Positions 1 through 8,558 are shown, counted from the stretch's first letter. The stretch is 64,000 nucleotides of DNA from Flexithrix dorotheae DSM 6795 (GCF_000379765.1 NZ_KB903434.1:212075-276074); one strand, 5' to 3'. Numbers and translations are program-made. The notes: a model not told the origin generated them from the letters alone.

Positions 1-173
1 CCAGGTATAGAAAAGAATATAAATATAACCTGTAAGAACTGGTTAAAAATGGAGGCATTAAAAAATTTTGATTCTCAACCTTTCTGATGAAAAAAAATCC
101 AAATAAGGGTGCTAAAACAACCCTGGGTATTTATTAATTCTTTAAGATTTGCCAAATTACAAAAATCTCTGTA

Positions 174-201
174 TTTGAATAGGAAATTTTTCTTAATTTT
201 G
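174..201 (+). promoter_or_regulatory. Putative Bacteroidota promoter for kdnA
   Basis: A TTTG at 174-177 and TAATTTTG at 194-201 match the Bacteroidota -33 (TTTG) and -7 (TAnnTTTG) elements, with a 16-base spacer that is slightly short. The -7 box lies 54 bases before the ATG at 256. The 1-255 stretch holds no convincing gene. Confidence 0.45.
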
Positions 202-255
202 GGCCATTGTGGAAAATCCACAGAAAAATAATAATCATCTGAAAATCAAATTAAT

Positions 256-1449
256 ATGCCAGGAACTGAAGTTTTTGGAGCTGAAGAGCGCAAAGAGGTA
301 ATGGACGTGCTGGAAACCGGTGCGTTTTTTAGGTTTAATCACGATGAATTGAGACAGGGAATGTGGAAAGCCAGGGAACTGGAGGATGAAGTCAAAAAAT
401 TCACAGGAGCAAAGTATGCTCATGCTGTTTCCAGTGGGTCTACTGCTGTTTCCTGTGTGATGGCAGCAGCCGGAATAGGAAATGGAGATGAAGTGATTGT
501 TCCGCCATTTACCTACCTGGCTACAGTAGAAGCTGTTCTTTTTGCCGGAGGTTTACCTGTTTTCGCAGAAATTGATGAAAACTTATGCTTAAGTGCAGAA
601 GGAATAAAAAAGGCGATTACTCCTAAAACAAAGGCTGTAATGCTGGTTCACATGTGTGGTGCTGCAGCTGATATGGATGCGATCCAGGCGGTGTGTAAAG
701 AACACAACCTGGTACTTATGGAAGATGCCGGACAGGCGCTTGGGGCCTCTTATAAAGGAACCGATGTAGGCCTATTTGGGGTAGCTGGGGCGTATTCTTG
801 TGACTTTTTCAAAATTACAACTTGCGGTGAAGGTGGATTATTTGTGACCAATAGTGAAGAAGCCTATAAAATAGCGGATAGTTTTTCCGACCATGGACAT
901 GATCATATCGGTTCGAACAGGGGAATGGAAAATCACCCGATTTTGGGATTCAATTACAGAATAAGTGAATTACATGCTGCAGTAGGATTGGCTCAAATGC
1001 GAAAAGTGGATTTTATCAGAAGCCAAAACCGAAAAAATAAAATTTATTTAAAAGAAAGATTATCTGAAATAAAGGAGATTACCTTTAGGCCAATGCCCGA
1101 TCCGGCTGGAGATTCAGGAACTTTCTTAAATTACTTCCTTCCTGATATTGCTACCACTAAAAAAGTAGTAGAACAATTCGCCAAAGATGGAGTAGGAGGA
1201 CACAATTACTGGTATGTAAATATGTACCATTTCATCAATCAGTGGGACCACCTAAAATCGCTGAAATCGGCTGCCCCTCTGGCAATACATCATTTTGGTG
1301 CTCCACAGGATTATAACAACCTGGATTTACCAAAAACTCAGGACGTAGTAGGAAGATTACTATCTTTGGGAATCAGATGTACATGGACCCAGGAAGAATT
1401 AGAAAAACTGGCTGACAGCATTATCGCTTCGATCAAAAAAGTACTTTAG
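256..1449 (+). CDS. kdnA: DegT/DnrJ/EryC1-family aminotransferase, likely KdnA (8-amino-3,8-dideoxy-manno-octulosonate transaminase)
   Basis: This is a 397-residue PLP-dependent sugar aminotransferase of the DegT/DnrJ/EryC1/StrS family, of normal length. The cofactor Lys is K186 in FFKITTCGEGG, the PLP-contacting Asp is D157 in MEDAGQ, and SSGSTAV near residue 59 is the phosphate-binding loop. The family uses glutamate to aminate a keto sugar. The gene directly downstream is an iron-type alcohol dehydrogenase with the features of KdnB. In Shewanella, KdnB oxidises Kdo at C8 and KdnA transaminates the product to 8-amino-Kdo for lipopolysaccharide. The specific name rests on that gene pairing and on overall resemblance, so a different nucleotide-sugar transaminase remains possible. 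The ATG at 256 follows a plausible -7 box. The 226-base gap before the next gene means cotranscription is likely but not proven. Confidence 0.78.
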   Translation: MPGTEVFGAEERKEVMDVLETGAFFRFNHDELRQGMWKARELEDEVKKFTGAKYAHAVSSGSTAVSCVMAAAGIGNGDEVIVPPFTYLATVEAVLFAGGLPVFAEIDENLCLSAEGIKKAITPKTKAVMLVHMCGAAADMDAIQAVCKEHNLVLMEDAGQALGASYKGTDVGLFGVAGAYSCDFFKITTCGEGGLFVTNSEEAYKIADSFSDHGHDHIGSNRGMENHPILGFNYRISELHAAVGLAQMRKVDFIRSQNRKNKIYLKERLSEIKEITFRPMPDPAGDSGTFLNYFLPDIATTKKVVEQFAKDGVGGHNYWYVNMYHFINQWDHLKSLKSAAPLAIHHFGAPQDYNNLDLPKTQDVVGRLLSLGIRCTWTQEELEKLADSIIASIKKVL

Positions 1450-1675
1450 TCCAATTTAATAATTAGAGTTCCGAGTTACTTTTTATAAGTAAATTCCTTT
1501 TGCTCAGGAAGATGCGTTTTTGAGGCACTTTGGAATTTCACACAAAGAAAAAAACGGAACACTTACTGAAGTATTTAGCAAAAAGAAGACATAGAAAACG
1601 AAAAGTTATTTTTTGATCTTTTTAGCATTTGATAAAGCAAAAAGGAATAGAATTATTAAGAACAGATAAATTAAA

Positions 1676-2755
1676 ATGCACAAAATTCTAAAGAATGTTG
1701 ATAAGGTAGTTTTTGGGAGAGGCTCCTTCAGTCAACTGGATGAAATCATTGAGGAAAAAAGAGCTGACCATGATCATTTTATGGTTTTCCTTGTGGATAA
1801 ATTTTTTGAAGGAAAGCCTTTGGCTGACAAAGTTCCGGTAAGGCCGGAAGATGTGCTGATTTTTGTTGATGTAGATGACCACGAACCAACTACCCAACAA
1901 GTTGATGAAATAAGGGATAATGTAAAAAAAGAAAAAGGTATTCCAAGTGGATTAATAGGAATTGGTGGTGGAAGCGTAATGGATATTGCCAAAGCAGCCT
2001 CTTTGATGTTTACCAATGAGGGTTCTTCTTCCTTGTATCAGGGATTAAACCTTATTAAAAACCCGGGAATTTACCATGTTGGAGTACCTACCATTTCTGG
2101 AACAGGAGCGGAAGTTTCAACTACAGCTGTAGTAACCGGACCAGAAAAAAAGCTGGGTTTAAAATGTGAGTGGACTCCTTTTAACCAGATCATTTTAGAT
2201 TCTGAATTAATCTCTGATGTACCTAAAAACCAGTGGTTTTATACCGGAATGGATACCTACATTCACTGCATAGAATCTGAAACCGGGATGTATAAAAACA
2301 CTTTTAGTACTGCTTATGGAGATGCATCCTTAGCCCTTTGCCGTGATGTATTTAAGGGAGAAAATTGCGGACAAACACCGGAAAATGATGATAAACTGAT
2401 GGTGGCTTCCATGATGGGCGGATTAAGTCTTACTTATTCTGAAGTAGGGGTTTGTCATGCACTTTCTTATGGTCTGTCTTTTGTTTTTGGTTATAGACAT
2501 GGTATCGCAAACTGCCTGGCTTTTAATCACTTAGAAGATTATTACGGTGAAGCCGTACAGGAATTTAAAGGAATGGTAGCTCAGCATAAAATCGAATTAC
2601 CAAAAAATCTTGCCGATTCCTGGACTGAGGAGCAGATTACACAAATGGCTGAAGTGGCTTATAATTTAGACCACATGTGGAAACATGCCCTTGGATTGGA
2701 CTGGAAGGAAAAACTGACTTTAGATACTATCAAGGATCTTTACAGAAGGTTGTAG
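1676..2755 (+). CDS. kdnB: Iron-containing alcohol dehydrogenase family protein, likely KdnB (Kdo 8-oxidase)
   Basis: This 359-residue protein has the type III (iron-activated) alcohol dehydrogenase fold. The NAD-binding loop is GIGGGSVMD near 95-103. The metal-ligand set is complete: D193 and H197 in GMDTYIHCIE, H261 in VCHALSYG and H275 in YRHG. The N-terminal KVVFGRGS motif is typical of the group. In Shewanella, KdnB oxidises the C8 hydroxyl of Kdo to an aldehyde, which KdnA then aminates. The immediate upstream neighbour here is a KdnA-like transaminase, which supports this call over a fermentative alcohol dehydrogenase. A strong hairpin terminator follows the stop. I am confident of the family and less so of the substrate. 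Confidence 0.75.
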   Translation: MHKILKNVDKVVFGRGSFSQLDEIIEEKRADHDHFMVFLVDKFFEGKPLADKVPVRPEDVLIFVDVDDHEPTTQQVDEIRDNVKKEKGIPSGLIGIGGGSVMDIAKAASLMFTNEGSSSLYQGLNLIKNPGIYHVGVPTISGTGAEVSTTAVVTGPEKKLGLKCEWTPFNQIILDSELISDVPKNQWFYTGMDTYIHCIESETGMYKNTFSTAYGDASLALCRDVFKGENCGQTPENDDKLMVASMMGGLSLTYSEVGVCHALSYGLSFVFGYRHGIANCLAFNHLEDYYGEAVQEFKGMVAQHKIELPKNLADSWTEEQITQMAEVAYNLDHMWKHALGLDWKEKLTLDTIKDLYRRL

Positions 2756-2773
2756 AAGGTTCAAATTCTAAAA

Positions 2774-2818
2774 AAAACCACATTGAAAATTTTTTCTCAG
2801 TGTGGTTTTTCTTTTTTT
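2774..2818. terminator. Rho-independent terminator between convergent genes
   Basis: AAAAACCACATTGA pairs with TCAGTGTGGTTTTT (one G-T wobble), followed by a T-run. It ends the kdnAB transcript. The flanking A and T runs mean it could also serve the convergent DUF2452 gene on the minus strand. Confidence 0.75.
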
Positions 2819-2831
2819 AAACTATCATTTA

Positions 2832-3308
2832 TTAGAAATCTTCACCCTTATCCAAAATTTCCCAGGTGTGATCAGACATTAATTTCACGGTAGCCAGATA
2901 TCCCTGAAACTTGAAACTTCTTCCCCACTCTTTTGGACCAATTAAGGATAATACATCCGTTTCTTCATCTTTTTGATAAAAATAGTAAACATTACCCACC
3001 AAAGGTTCAAATGGAATTTCAGCCAAATATATCCTTTCTGAAATTGCTACTCTTTTTTTAATATCTTCTGCCTGTCTGGCCAATAATTGGATTTGCTCAT
3101 AAATTTGGGACATTTGTTTCTGAGTTTGTTCCTGCATGGTAGCCATAGCTCTCCCCTTTATTTTCCCCTTATCGGTGGCTTTTACCACCGCACTTCCTAC
3201 CGTATGGGCGTATGGTAATACACCTGGAGTTTCTGTGGTTTTTTCTCTCTCCTTTTCCAAATCGATTTTGGAAACATCTATTTCATTTTTTTTCGATTCT
3301 TTTCCCAT
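2832..3308 (-). CDS. DUF2452 family protein
   Basis: This 158-residue soluble protein has no signal peptide. The segment GVLPYAHTVGSAVVKATDKG (29-48), the glutamine-rich helix that follows and the C-terminal block YYFYQ..LSLIGPKEWG resemble DUF2452, a family shared by bacteria and animals (C1orf50) with no established function. The first 28 residues are highly charged (many Lys and Glu). The central helix (residues 55-85) looks coiled-coil-like. The gene is monocistronic, facing kdnB across a shared terminator. No function can be assigned. Confidence 0.7.
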   Translation of the reverse strand: MGKESKKNEIDVSKIDLEKEREKTTETPGVLPYAHTVGSAVVKATDKGKIKGRAMATMQEQTQKQMSQIYEQIQLLARQAEDIKKRVAISERIYLAEIPFEPLVGNVYYFYQKDEETDVLSLIGPKEWGRSFKFQGYLATVKLMSDHTWEILDKGEDF

Positions 3309-3832
3309 AATCTCAGTAAAAATTCTACGCTTTTAAAAATTGGAGCTGATGATCAATCTGTTAGTGCTCTGAATAATTTAATATTTATTGCAGACTTCCA
3401 GCTTATTAACATTACCTAAAATTAAGCACTCAAAAAATAATTAAACCTCAATTTGTCCAATAAGTTTAGCCTTGCGCAAAAAAAAGAACTCACCCTGAAA
3501 CAGAGTGAGTTCTTAGCTTTAACAATTAAACCAAATAATCCTTAAAATATCCTACTAAAATTTATATGAGGATTAGTCATATGAATTTTATATGAAACAA
3601 AGATATTCGGTTTAAATAGTCAATGCAGTTTCTTTCGATAAGCATCAGATAATATTAGATAAACCCGGTAATTCTATAGATTTTATAAATTTCTACTCAG
3701 GTGAATTACCTGTTTTTATAGATAAAGCTTAAATACCTGTGTTTTTTATTTTGAGCAACTTTACCTTAATATCCATTCTTTCTGGCAAATTAAAGAACCA
3801 TTATTGCTGTCCAACAACCATTTATATATTTC
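3309..3832. other. Intergenic region with one minus-strand terminator
   Basis: No convincing gene is seen in this 524-base AT-rich stretch. It holds a perfect 9-bp hairpin (AGAACTCAC at 3485-3493, GTGAGTTCT at 3505-3513). An A-run at 3478-3485 on its left becomes a U-tail on the minus strand. The hairpin lies about 320 bases past the stop of the DUF4136 gene, so the latter may have a long 3' UTR. Confidence 0.5.
3478..3514 (-). terminator. Rho-independent terminator, minus strand
   Basis: A 9-bp perfect stem with an 11-base loop is followed on the minus strand by eight U residues. The only upstream minus-strand gene is the DUF4136 lipoprotein, about 320 bases away. Confidence 0.6.
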
Positions 3833-4468
3833 CTATTTTTTGATTTTCTTTTTGGGGTATTGGGTGTAAATCCTAGACATCACCTTTGGAATATTCTTGG
3901 CTCTTTTGGCCATATTCTCTTCAATCACACCTGAAGTCACTCCCTGGAATATTAACTTCCGTTTTTCCGTTTCGAACACATCCAACACAAGAGTTCCCAT
4001 GATATATTCCTTCTCTGTATACTGAGTGCTGGAATGGCCACCACCCCATCCCCAGGAACTATATCCATAAGTACTAACTCCCACTCCTACCCCAACACCA
4101 ACATAACCACCCCAAACTCCTCCTCCCCAATATCCTCCGTATGGACCATTTGGTCCGTAATAATCGGTATATTTTGTGGTCGATTTCTTAGGTTCAAACA
4201 CCACGAATAATGAAACTGTCAGGTCCGCATCCTTATCCTCCAGATACTTGTAGCCTCTGGCTTCCATTTCCTCTTTTACTGCAGCTCTCAATCGTTCTTT
4301 ATCCACTCTGGCCAGCATCTTATAAACATCCTTATCCCATGGATAAAAAACAAAGGTTTTGAATTGGTCAAAATCTACATCCTCTTCATGGTTGGTAACA
4401 ATTTTCGCAGAAGATGTACAGCCCATAAAGGCAATGGCAATTAATAGTATCAGTAAATTGTATTTCAT
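3833..4468 (-). CDS. DUF4136 family lipoprotein
   Basis: This 211-residue predicted lipoprotein has an N-terminal hydrophobic signal ending in the lipobox AFMGC, so Cys17 would be lipidated. The arrangement fits DUF4136: an early strand block (FDQFKTFVFYPW), AAVKEEMEARGYKYLEDKDADLTV, then the C-terminal LVLDVFETEKRKLIFQG. A Gly/Tyr/Trp/Val-rich low-complexity insert sits at about residues 104-147 (for example GPYGGYWGGG and a run of alternating V and G). Such inserts are common in this family, but this one is long. The C-terminus is strongly basic (PKKKIKK). The protein is probably anchored in the outer or inner membrane facing the periplasm. Molecular function is unknown. Confidence 0.75.
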   Translation of the reverse strand: MKYNLLILLIAIAFMGCTSSAKIVTNHEEDVDFDQFKTFVFYPWDKDVYKMLARVDKERLRAAVKEEMEARGYKYLEDKDADLTVSLFVVFEPKKSTTKYTDYYGPNGPYGGYWGGGVWGGYVGVGVGVGVSTYGYSSWGWGGGHSSTQYTEKEYIMGTLVLDVFETEKRKLIFQGVTSGVIEENMAKRAKNIPKVMSRIYTQYPKKKIKK

Positions 4469-4606
4469 TCTTATTTAAGTTCGTATGAGGGCTAAAGATA
4501 ATTCTTAAAAGGAAGAAGCCAATAATAAATGGGTATTATTAAAATCATATATAAATATGAAAGGTTGCCTGAAAATTTTCAGGTAGTTAAATACTAATTT
4601 TATTTA

Positions 4607-4614
4607 TAGTTTTG
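4607..4614 (+). promoter_or_regulatory. Putative -7 box (TAGTTTTG) for rhodanese-hisI
   Basis: TAGTTTTG matches TAnnTTTG and lies 33 bases before the ATG at 4648. No convincing -33 element is seen. Confidence 0.35.
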
Positions 4615-4647
4615 TCGGCAGTTATATTCATTTTAAACCTGAATGAT

Positions 4648-4992
4648 ATGTTTGGCATTTTTGAAAATCTGTTTGGAAAGAAATTATACAATACCCTTTC
4701 GTCTGAAGAATTTGAAGCTGCAGTGAAAGTCAACAAGGGAATTGTGATTCTGGATGTACGAAGCAAATCAGAGTTCGACCGGGATAAAATTCCGAATGCT
4801 TTAAATATTGATATAATGAATCCGAATTTCAAGAACAGAGTTGCTAATTTGGATGATAAAAAGACTTTTTACGTATACTGCCAAAGAGGAGGAAGAAGTG
4901 CCCGGGCTTGTAGAATATTAACCAAACTAGGGTTTGAAAATGTAAATAACCTAAAAGGAGGTTTGGCTAACTATTCTGGTAAAATAATTTAA
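4648..4992 (+). CDS. Rhodanese-like domain protein
   Basis: This single-domain rhodanese has 114 residues. The family motifs are present: VILDVRSKSEF (CH2A-like), IPNALNID, and the active-site loop CQRGGRSA with a catalytic Cys, the expected six-residue loop of sulfurtransferases. GFENVNNLKGGLANY closes the domain. It should bind a persulfide sulfur and act in cytoplasmic sulfur transfer. The ATG at 4648 is preferred over the in-frame TTG at 4612, because the extra residues are not domain-like and the TTG overlaps a -7 box. hisI starts 25 bases downstream on the same strand, so the two are probably cotranscribed, although no functional link is known. Confidence 0.85.
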   Translation: MFGIFENLFGKKLYNTLSSEEFEAAVKVNKGIVILDVRSKSEFDRDKIPNALNIDIMNPNFKNRVANLDDKKTFYVYCQRGGRSARACRILTKLGFENVNNLKGGLANYSGKII

Positions 4993-5017
4993 ATCTTGTG
5001 CCTAATCTGTTTGTGAT

Positions 5018-5419
5018 ATGGGAAATGCTGAACTGGAAAAAAACACGCAACTTAATGTTCAATTTGCAAAACGTGGAGGATTGGTTCCAGTAATCGTCCA
5101 GGATGTGGACTCCATGGAGATTTTAATGCTGGGATATGCCAATGAAAAAGCGTTTGAGGAAACCTTAAAAACCAACAAGGCTACCTTTTGGAGCACCTCC
5201 CGCAAAGAAATCTGGACCAAAGGCAAAACTTCAGGTGACTTTCTGGAAGTTCAGGAAATACTAATTGACTGTGATCAGGATGCCCTTATTTATAAGGTAA
5301 AAAAGATTGGTCTGGGAGCTTGCCATACAAAAAATAGCAATGGAGAAACCAGGCCTTCCTGCTTTTACCGAAAATTAGATGAAAATAAGGAATTATCCTT
5401 TTTAAAAGGACAAGAGTAA
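5018..5419 (+). CDS. hisI: Phosphoribosyl-AMP cyclohydrolase
   Basis: This 133-residue stand-alone HisI opens the adenine ring of phosphoribosyl-AMP in histidine biosynthesis. Visible signatures are MLGYANEKAFEETL, FWSTSRKEIWTKG, the metal site DCDQD (84-88), and the zinc-binding cysteines C102 (GACHTKN) and C115 (PSCFYR). There is no HisE pyrophosphatase domain, although many Bacteroidota carry a HisI-HisE fusion. It follows the rhodanese gene rather than other his genes. Its stop codon directly abuts the stop of the convergent gene at 5420. Confidence 0.92.
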   Translation: MGNAELEKNTQLNVQFAKRGGLVPVIVQDVDSMEILMLGYANEKAFEETLKTNKATFWSTSRKEIWTKGKTSGDFLEVQEILIDCDQDALIYKVKKIGLGACHTKNSNGETRPSCFYRKLDENKELSFLKGQE

Positions 5420-6088
5420 TTATTCATTAGAAAAAACAATTTCGTGAAACTCCTTTCTTAGCTTTTGAAAAACATCTTTATTATTATAGTTCTCTCTCAT
5501 CATTTTTAAGGCTTCCACAATCAGGGGTTGATTGGAGATTTCACTCACTTTTCTTTGAACCAGGCTTTCCGTTGGGAGTTGATTTGCCAATAGGGTTTCT
5601 ATATTTTCAAGGTTATTTGTGAGGTACATTAATTCCAACTTAGCTTCCTTGTTCACATCAATTTCAAATAATTGATTGAGGTTTTCAAACACCGATCTAT
5701 AGCGATTTTTATTCCTTTGGAAAAAGGCATCCCCCAGGTCAAGTAACAAATCTGTTACAAGGCCTTCCTGAAGGTTTACCTGGATAGATTTACATTTTAC
5801 AGAAGAGACTGGAATGGCAAGTTTGTTTGCCAAATGCTGATCATTAAGAATATAGATGAGGTGTTTTTTCTCAAGAGCATTTATAAATCCTTCTGACAGT
5901 GGAAAATCCATTGGGATAAAAATTATATCACAATCAATTTGAGATTTTCCCACATCAATTTCATCCCATGAAATAAAAAAGTTTAATCCTTTAATAGAAA
6001 TTTTATTAGTAAAAGAGGTTACTGGAGAAAGATTTTGAATAAAATCAACTTTTAAATTGGTATGTACTATAAATAGATTTTTGTTCAT
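5420..6088 (-). CDS. Hypothetical protein, unrecognised
   Basis: I do not recognise this 222-residue protein. It starts MNKNLFIVHTNLK; a start six codons further upstream (6106) is possible but adds nothing domain-like. There is no signal peptide or membrane segment. The N-terminal half alternates short hydrophobic strands with polar turns, like an alpha/beta fold (DCDIIFIPMDFPLSEGF, HLIYILNDQ). The C-terminal half is helical and charged (about residues 120-222). The first half loosely resembles a degenerate receiver fold, and the next minus-strand gene upstream encodes receiver-like domains, but this is speculation. It converges exactly on hisI. Confidence 0.55.
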   Translation of the reverse strand: MNKNLFIVHTNLKVDFIQNLSPVTSFTNKISIKGLNFFISWDEIDVGKSQIDCDIIFIPMDFPLSEGFINALEKKHLIYILNDQHLANKLAIPVSSVKCKSIQVNLQEGLVTDLLLDLGDAFFQRNKNRYRSVFENLNQLFEIDVNKEAKLELMYLTNNLENIETLLANQLPTESLVQRKVSEISNQPLIVEALKMMRENYNNKDVFQKLRKEFHEIVFSNE

Positions 6089-6393
6089 CACAAATTGGCA
6101 AATCAAACACTAAAATTTCGGAATACTAGTGCCACAACCCTAAAAAAAGCCTTGGTAGCTTGAGCTTGAAAATCAGTATGTTAACCTAACCCAAATACCT
6201 CACCAATTTCGATCCAGCTACACTAGTCCGCTATATTATGTCGACAAAATCCTTCCATAGTAATTACCCAAAGGTGATTTGATATGGAGAGTATAAAACC
6301 TGAAAAGTGAGCACAAATTTATAATAAAAAACTCTCCATCTCCTAAGAATGAAAAAGGGTTTGCATAAATAAATTTACAAACCCTCTTATTTT
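6089..6393. other. Intergenic region, 305 bases
   Basis: It separates two minus-strand genes. Apart from the terminator at 6350-6386, nothing gene-like or repeated is visible. Confidence 0.4.
6350..6386 (-). terminator. Rho-independent terminator, minus strand
   Basis: On the minus strand AGGGTTTG (6378-6385) pairs perfectly with CAAACCCT (6356-6363) and is followed by a short U-run. It sits eight bases past the stop of the receiver-like gene at 6394. Confidence 0.65.
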
Positions 6394-8106
6394 TTAGACG
6401 TTCTCCAATTCTTCTACAAATTTTTTCAACCACATTTTTTCCTCAATCGTGGCAGAAATATTTTTTTTGAGACGGTAGTTGTAACTTCTTTTGATAGAGA
6501 ATCTTAAATTTCTACTAATCACAGTATTCATTTCAGCATACCCGGGCAGCTTATTAAAATCCAGGCTCAATTCCCCGTTTTTAAGTGCATTATAAATGAT
6601 ATACCATCGGTCCAGCCTTTCAATTTTCAATTTGCTGTTCTCAAACCCTCTTTTTAATTCTTCCTCCTCCAGTTGACACAGCCCTAGCACCATTCGTCTG
6701 CTCAACAATACTTCTCTGAAGTTTTCAAGGTTTTTGTAGGAATCGGCTAAATCTAACTTCCCATTGATAGTAGGCAGGAGGTATTTTGGCACTCTTCCCT
6801 TCTCTTTCATCTCTCTAATGAACCAGCTTGCAGTGCTGGAAATATCTTCCTCAAAGCTTTCATAATTATAGCTTTGCCTATGTGCCTGATACAAATCATT
6901 AAATGTCTTATTGTTAAATTTTGGTGAGTTCTCAATTTCATTGAGTACCATTTGGTTAAGTTCAGACACTATAAGACTAAACCTTTCAAACCCGGACTTT
7001 GTATCGAAAACATCACTTTTAAACATAGGAATGACACTTCTCATATGCTTTCTGGTAAGATTGGCCAGATATGAAGATTGCAACCCGGAGAGTGTAATTA
7101 TTTGAAGAAGATTAGGTAGTCGGGCTACTTCTTTAAGAAAATGATATCCCTGATTCCGCTCAAACTTCTCGTTGGAATAAAACCTGTAATCACAAACTAC
7201 AACTGTTATTCTGTTCAGCTCATCTTTTTTAAGGATTTCTAAAGCCTCCTCTGTGTTTGCTGCATGGATGACTTTTAACTGGCTCTTTGCCAGCTTTTCT
7301 TTTACTATAAAAGCAAGGTCTACATTGTTATCAATATACAACACTTCCCCATAGTTATTCTTTTTATGGCTTTCGGTAGCCACAAACTCCTGATGGGGCA
7401 GTAAATATTCAATATCTTTCTTTAGTGCTGGTAGTTTTTTTAGAATCAAATCCGCCTCGAATTTCGGAAAATTATCGAAAGAAGAAAGGAAATGATTTTT
7501 TAAACTTAATATTTCAGTTTCGTGATCAAGGAAAAGAGAAATAATTTTGTTAAACAATGAATCTACTTCTTTCAATTCAATATACTGACCTCTCTTAATC
7601 CTTAGCATATTGGCAAACTCGCAATATACCTCATCTAAAAATCCATTAGAATGATATAAACATTCACATAAATCTTCATAAAGTGCATTATCCAGATCTT
7701 TTTCAAAATGAAGAAGAATTTCCGAGGAAGACATGGACTCGAATTTCATAAGCGGGAGAAAAGTAACAGCAGGATCTTTTAAAAACCTGGTGTTCCCATT
7801 TTTTTTCTCTGTCAGGTTAGCGAAATCAAAATCCTCATAAGGAAGATTAGACACTACAATTATTGGGCATTTTAATTGATGAGTGACTCTGAGATCTTTA
7901 ATTAGATCAAACCCAAAGAGGTCTGAATAGAACTTGTTCCCCCATTTTAATTCTGCAGTGACGATAATACCCGTTGCTTTTTCGTCAGCGAACAGGGAAT
8001 CTTTTGCAGATTCAAAAGCCTCAATACTATCAATAATTTCTAGGTTATTAGTCATTTGCAACAACGGACCCGACTTGTTGCATAAAAAAATCAGTTTATC
8101 GGACAT
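6394..8106 (-). CDS. Large protein with receiver-like domains, function unknown
   Basis: This 570-residue soluble protein has at least one response-regulator receiver-like domain at about 253-385. It runs GEVLYIDNN (D259), then VVVCDYRFY with D306 in the phospho-acceptor position, ITLSGLQ as the Thr/Ser strand, and K363 in MFKSD. Only one Asp is seen in the acidic cluster, where active receivers usually have two. Residues 1-120 also look like a degenerate receiver (FGFDLIKDLR, then CPIIVVSNLPYED). The rest is helical with no recognisable DNA-binding or enzymatic domain. No kinase gene lies beside it. It is probably a signalling or scaffold protein with modified or inactive receivers, and its output is unknown. 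Confidence 0.5.
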   Translation of the reverse strand: MSDKLIFLCNKSGPLLQMTNNLEIIDSIEAFESAKDSLFADEKATGIIVTAELKWGNKFYSDLFGFDLIKDLRVTHQLKCPIIVVSNLPYEDFDFANLTEKKNGNTRFLKDPAVTFLPLMKFESMSSSEILLHFEKDLDNALYEDLCECLYHSNGFLDEVYCEFANMLRIKRGQYIELKEVDSLFNKIISLFLDHETEILSLKNHFLSSFDNFPKFEADLILKKLPALKKDIEYLLPHQEFVATESHKKNNYGEVLYIDNNVDLAFIVKEKLAKSQLKVIHAANTEEALEILKKDELNRITVVVCDYRFYSNEKFERNQGYHFLKEVARLPNLLQIITLSGLQSSYLANLTRKHMRSVIPMFKSDVFDTKSGFERFSLIVSELNQMVLNEIENSPKFNNKTFNDLYQAHRQSYNYESFEEDISSTASWFIREMKEKGRVPKYLLPTINGKLDLADSYKNLENFREVLLSRRMVLGLCQLEEEELKRGFENSKLKIERLDRWYIIYNALKNGELSLDFNKLPGYAEMNTVISRNLRFSIKRSYNYRLKKNISATIEEKMWLKKFVEELENV

Positions 8107-8530
8107 GATGGTATTCTGGTTTAATTGTGTATTATGTTAGTAGAAATTGCTAATAGTTCTATAAATATAGCATAAGATATTACATTGTCAAATCCATATT
8201 TACCTAAAAAAAATAATCAAAAATATTACTATTCTAATATAGACATATTCTAATTCTAATATTTTATCTGTTTTTTTGAATATTTTTAAGTTTTTTTAGT
8301 TGAAAAAAAAATCTCCAGTTTTAAAAAAATACTTGTTTTTGGGTACAAATTAGTTTTTACAATACTTCTAACGGGATTTGAATTGATTTTGGTGTAAAAA
8401 ACACAAAAAACTTACATCGTATTTTCGTAAACGCCTGAAACCCAATTAGATTTTTTTCTCCATTCCATGTGATTTTAATGATGAAAGCTTTTCTGCTCAT
8501 TATTATCAAAGAATTGAATTTGATAGAAAA

Positions 8531-8552
8531 AATATTATGCATGCATAATATT
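8531..8552. promoter_or_regulatory. Perfect 22-bp palindrome, candidate MarR operator
   Basis: The half-site AATATTATGCA is followed immediately by its exact reverse complement. It ends six bases before the -7 box TATTTTTG and 41 bases before the marR ATG, so a bound dimer would block the promoter. MarR proteins typically bind palindromes of this size at their own promoters, so autoregulation is the natural inference. Confidence 0.6.
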
Positions 8553-8558
8553 TTTTCC

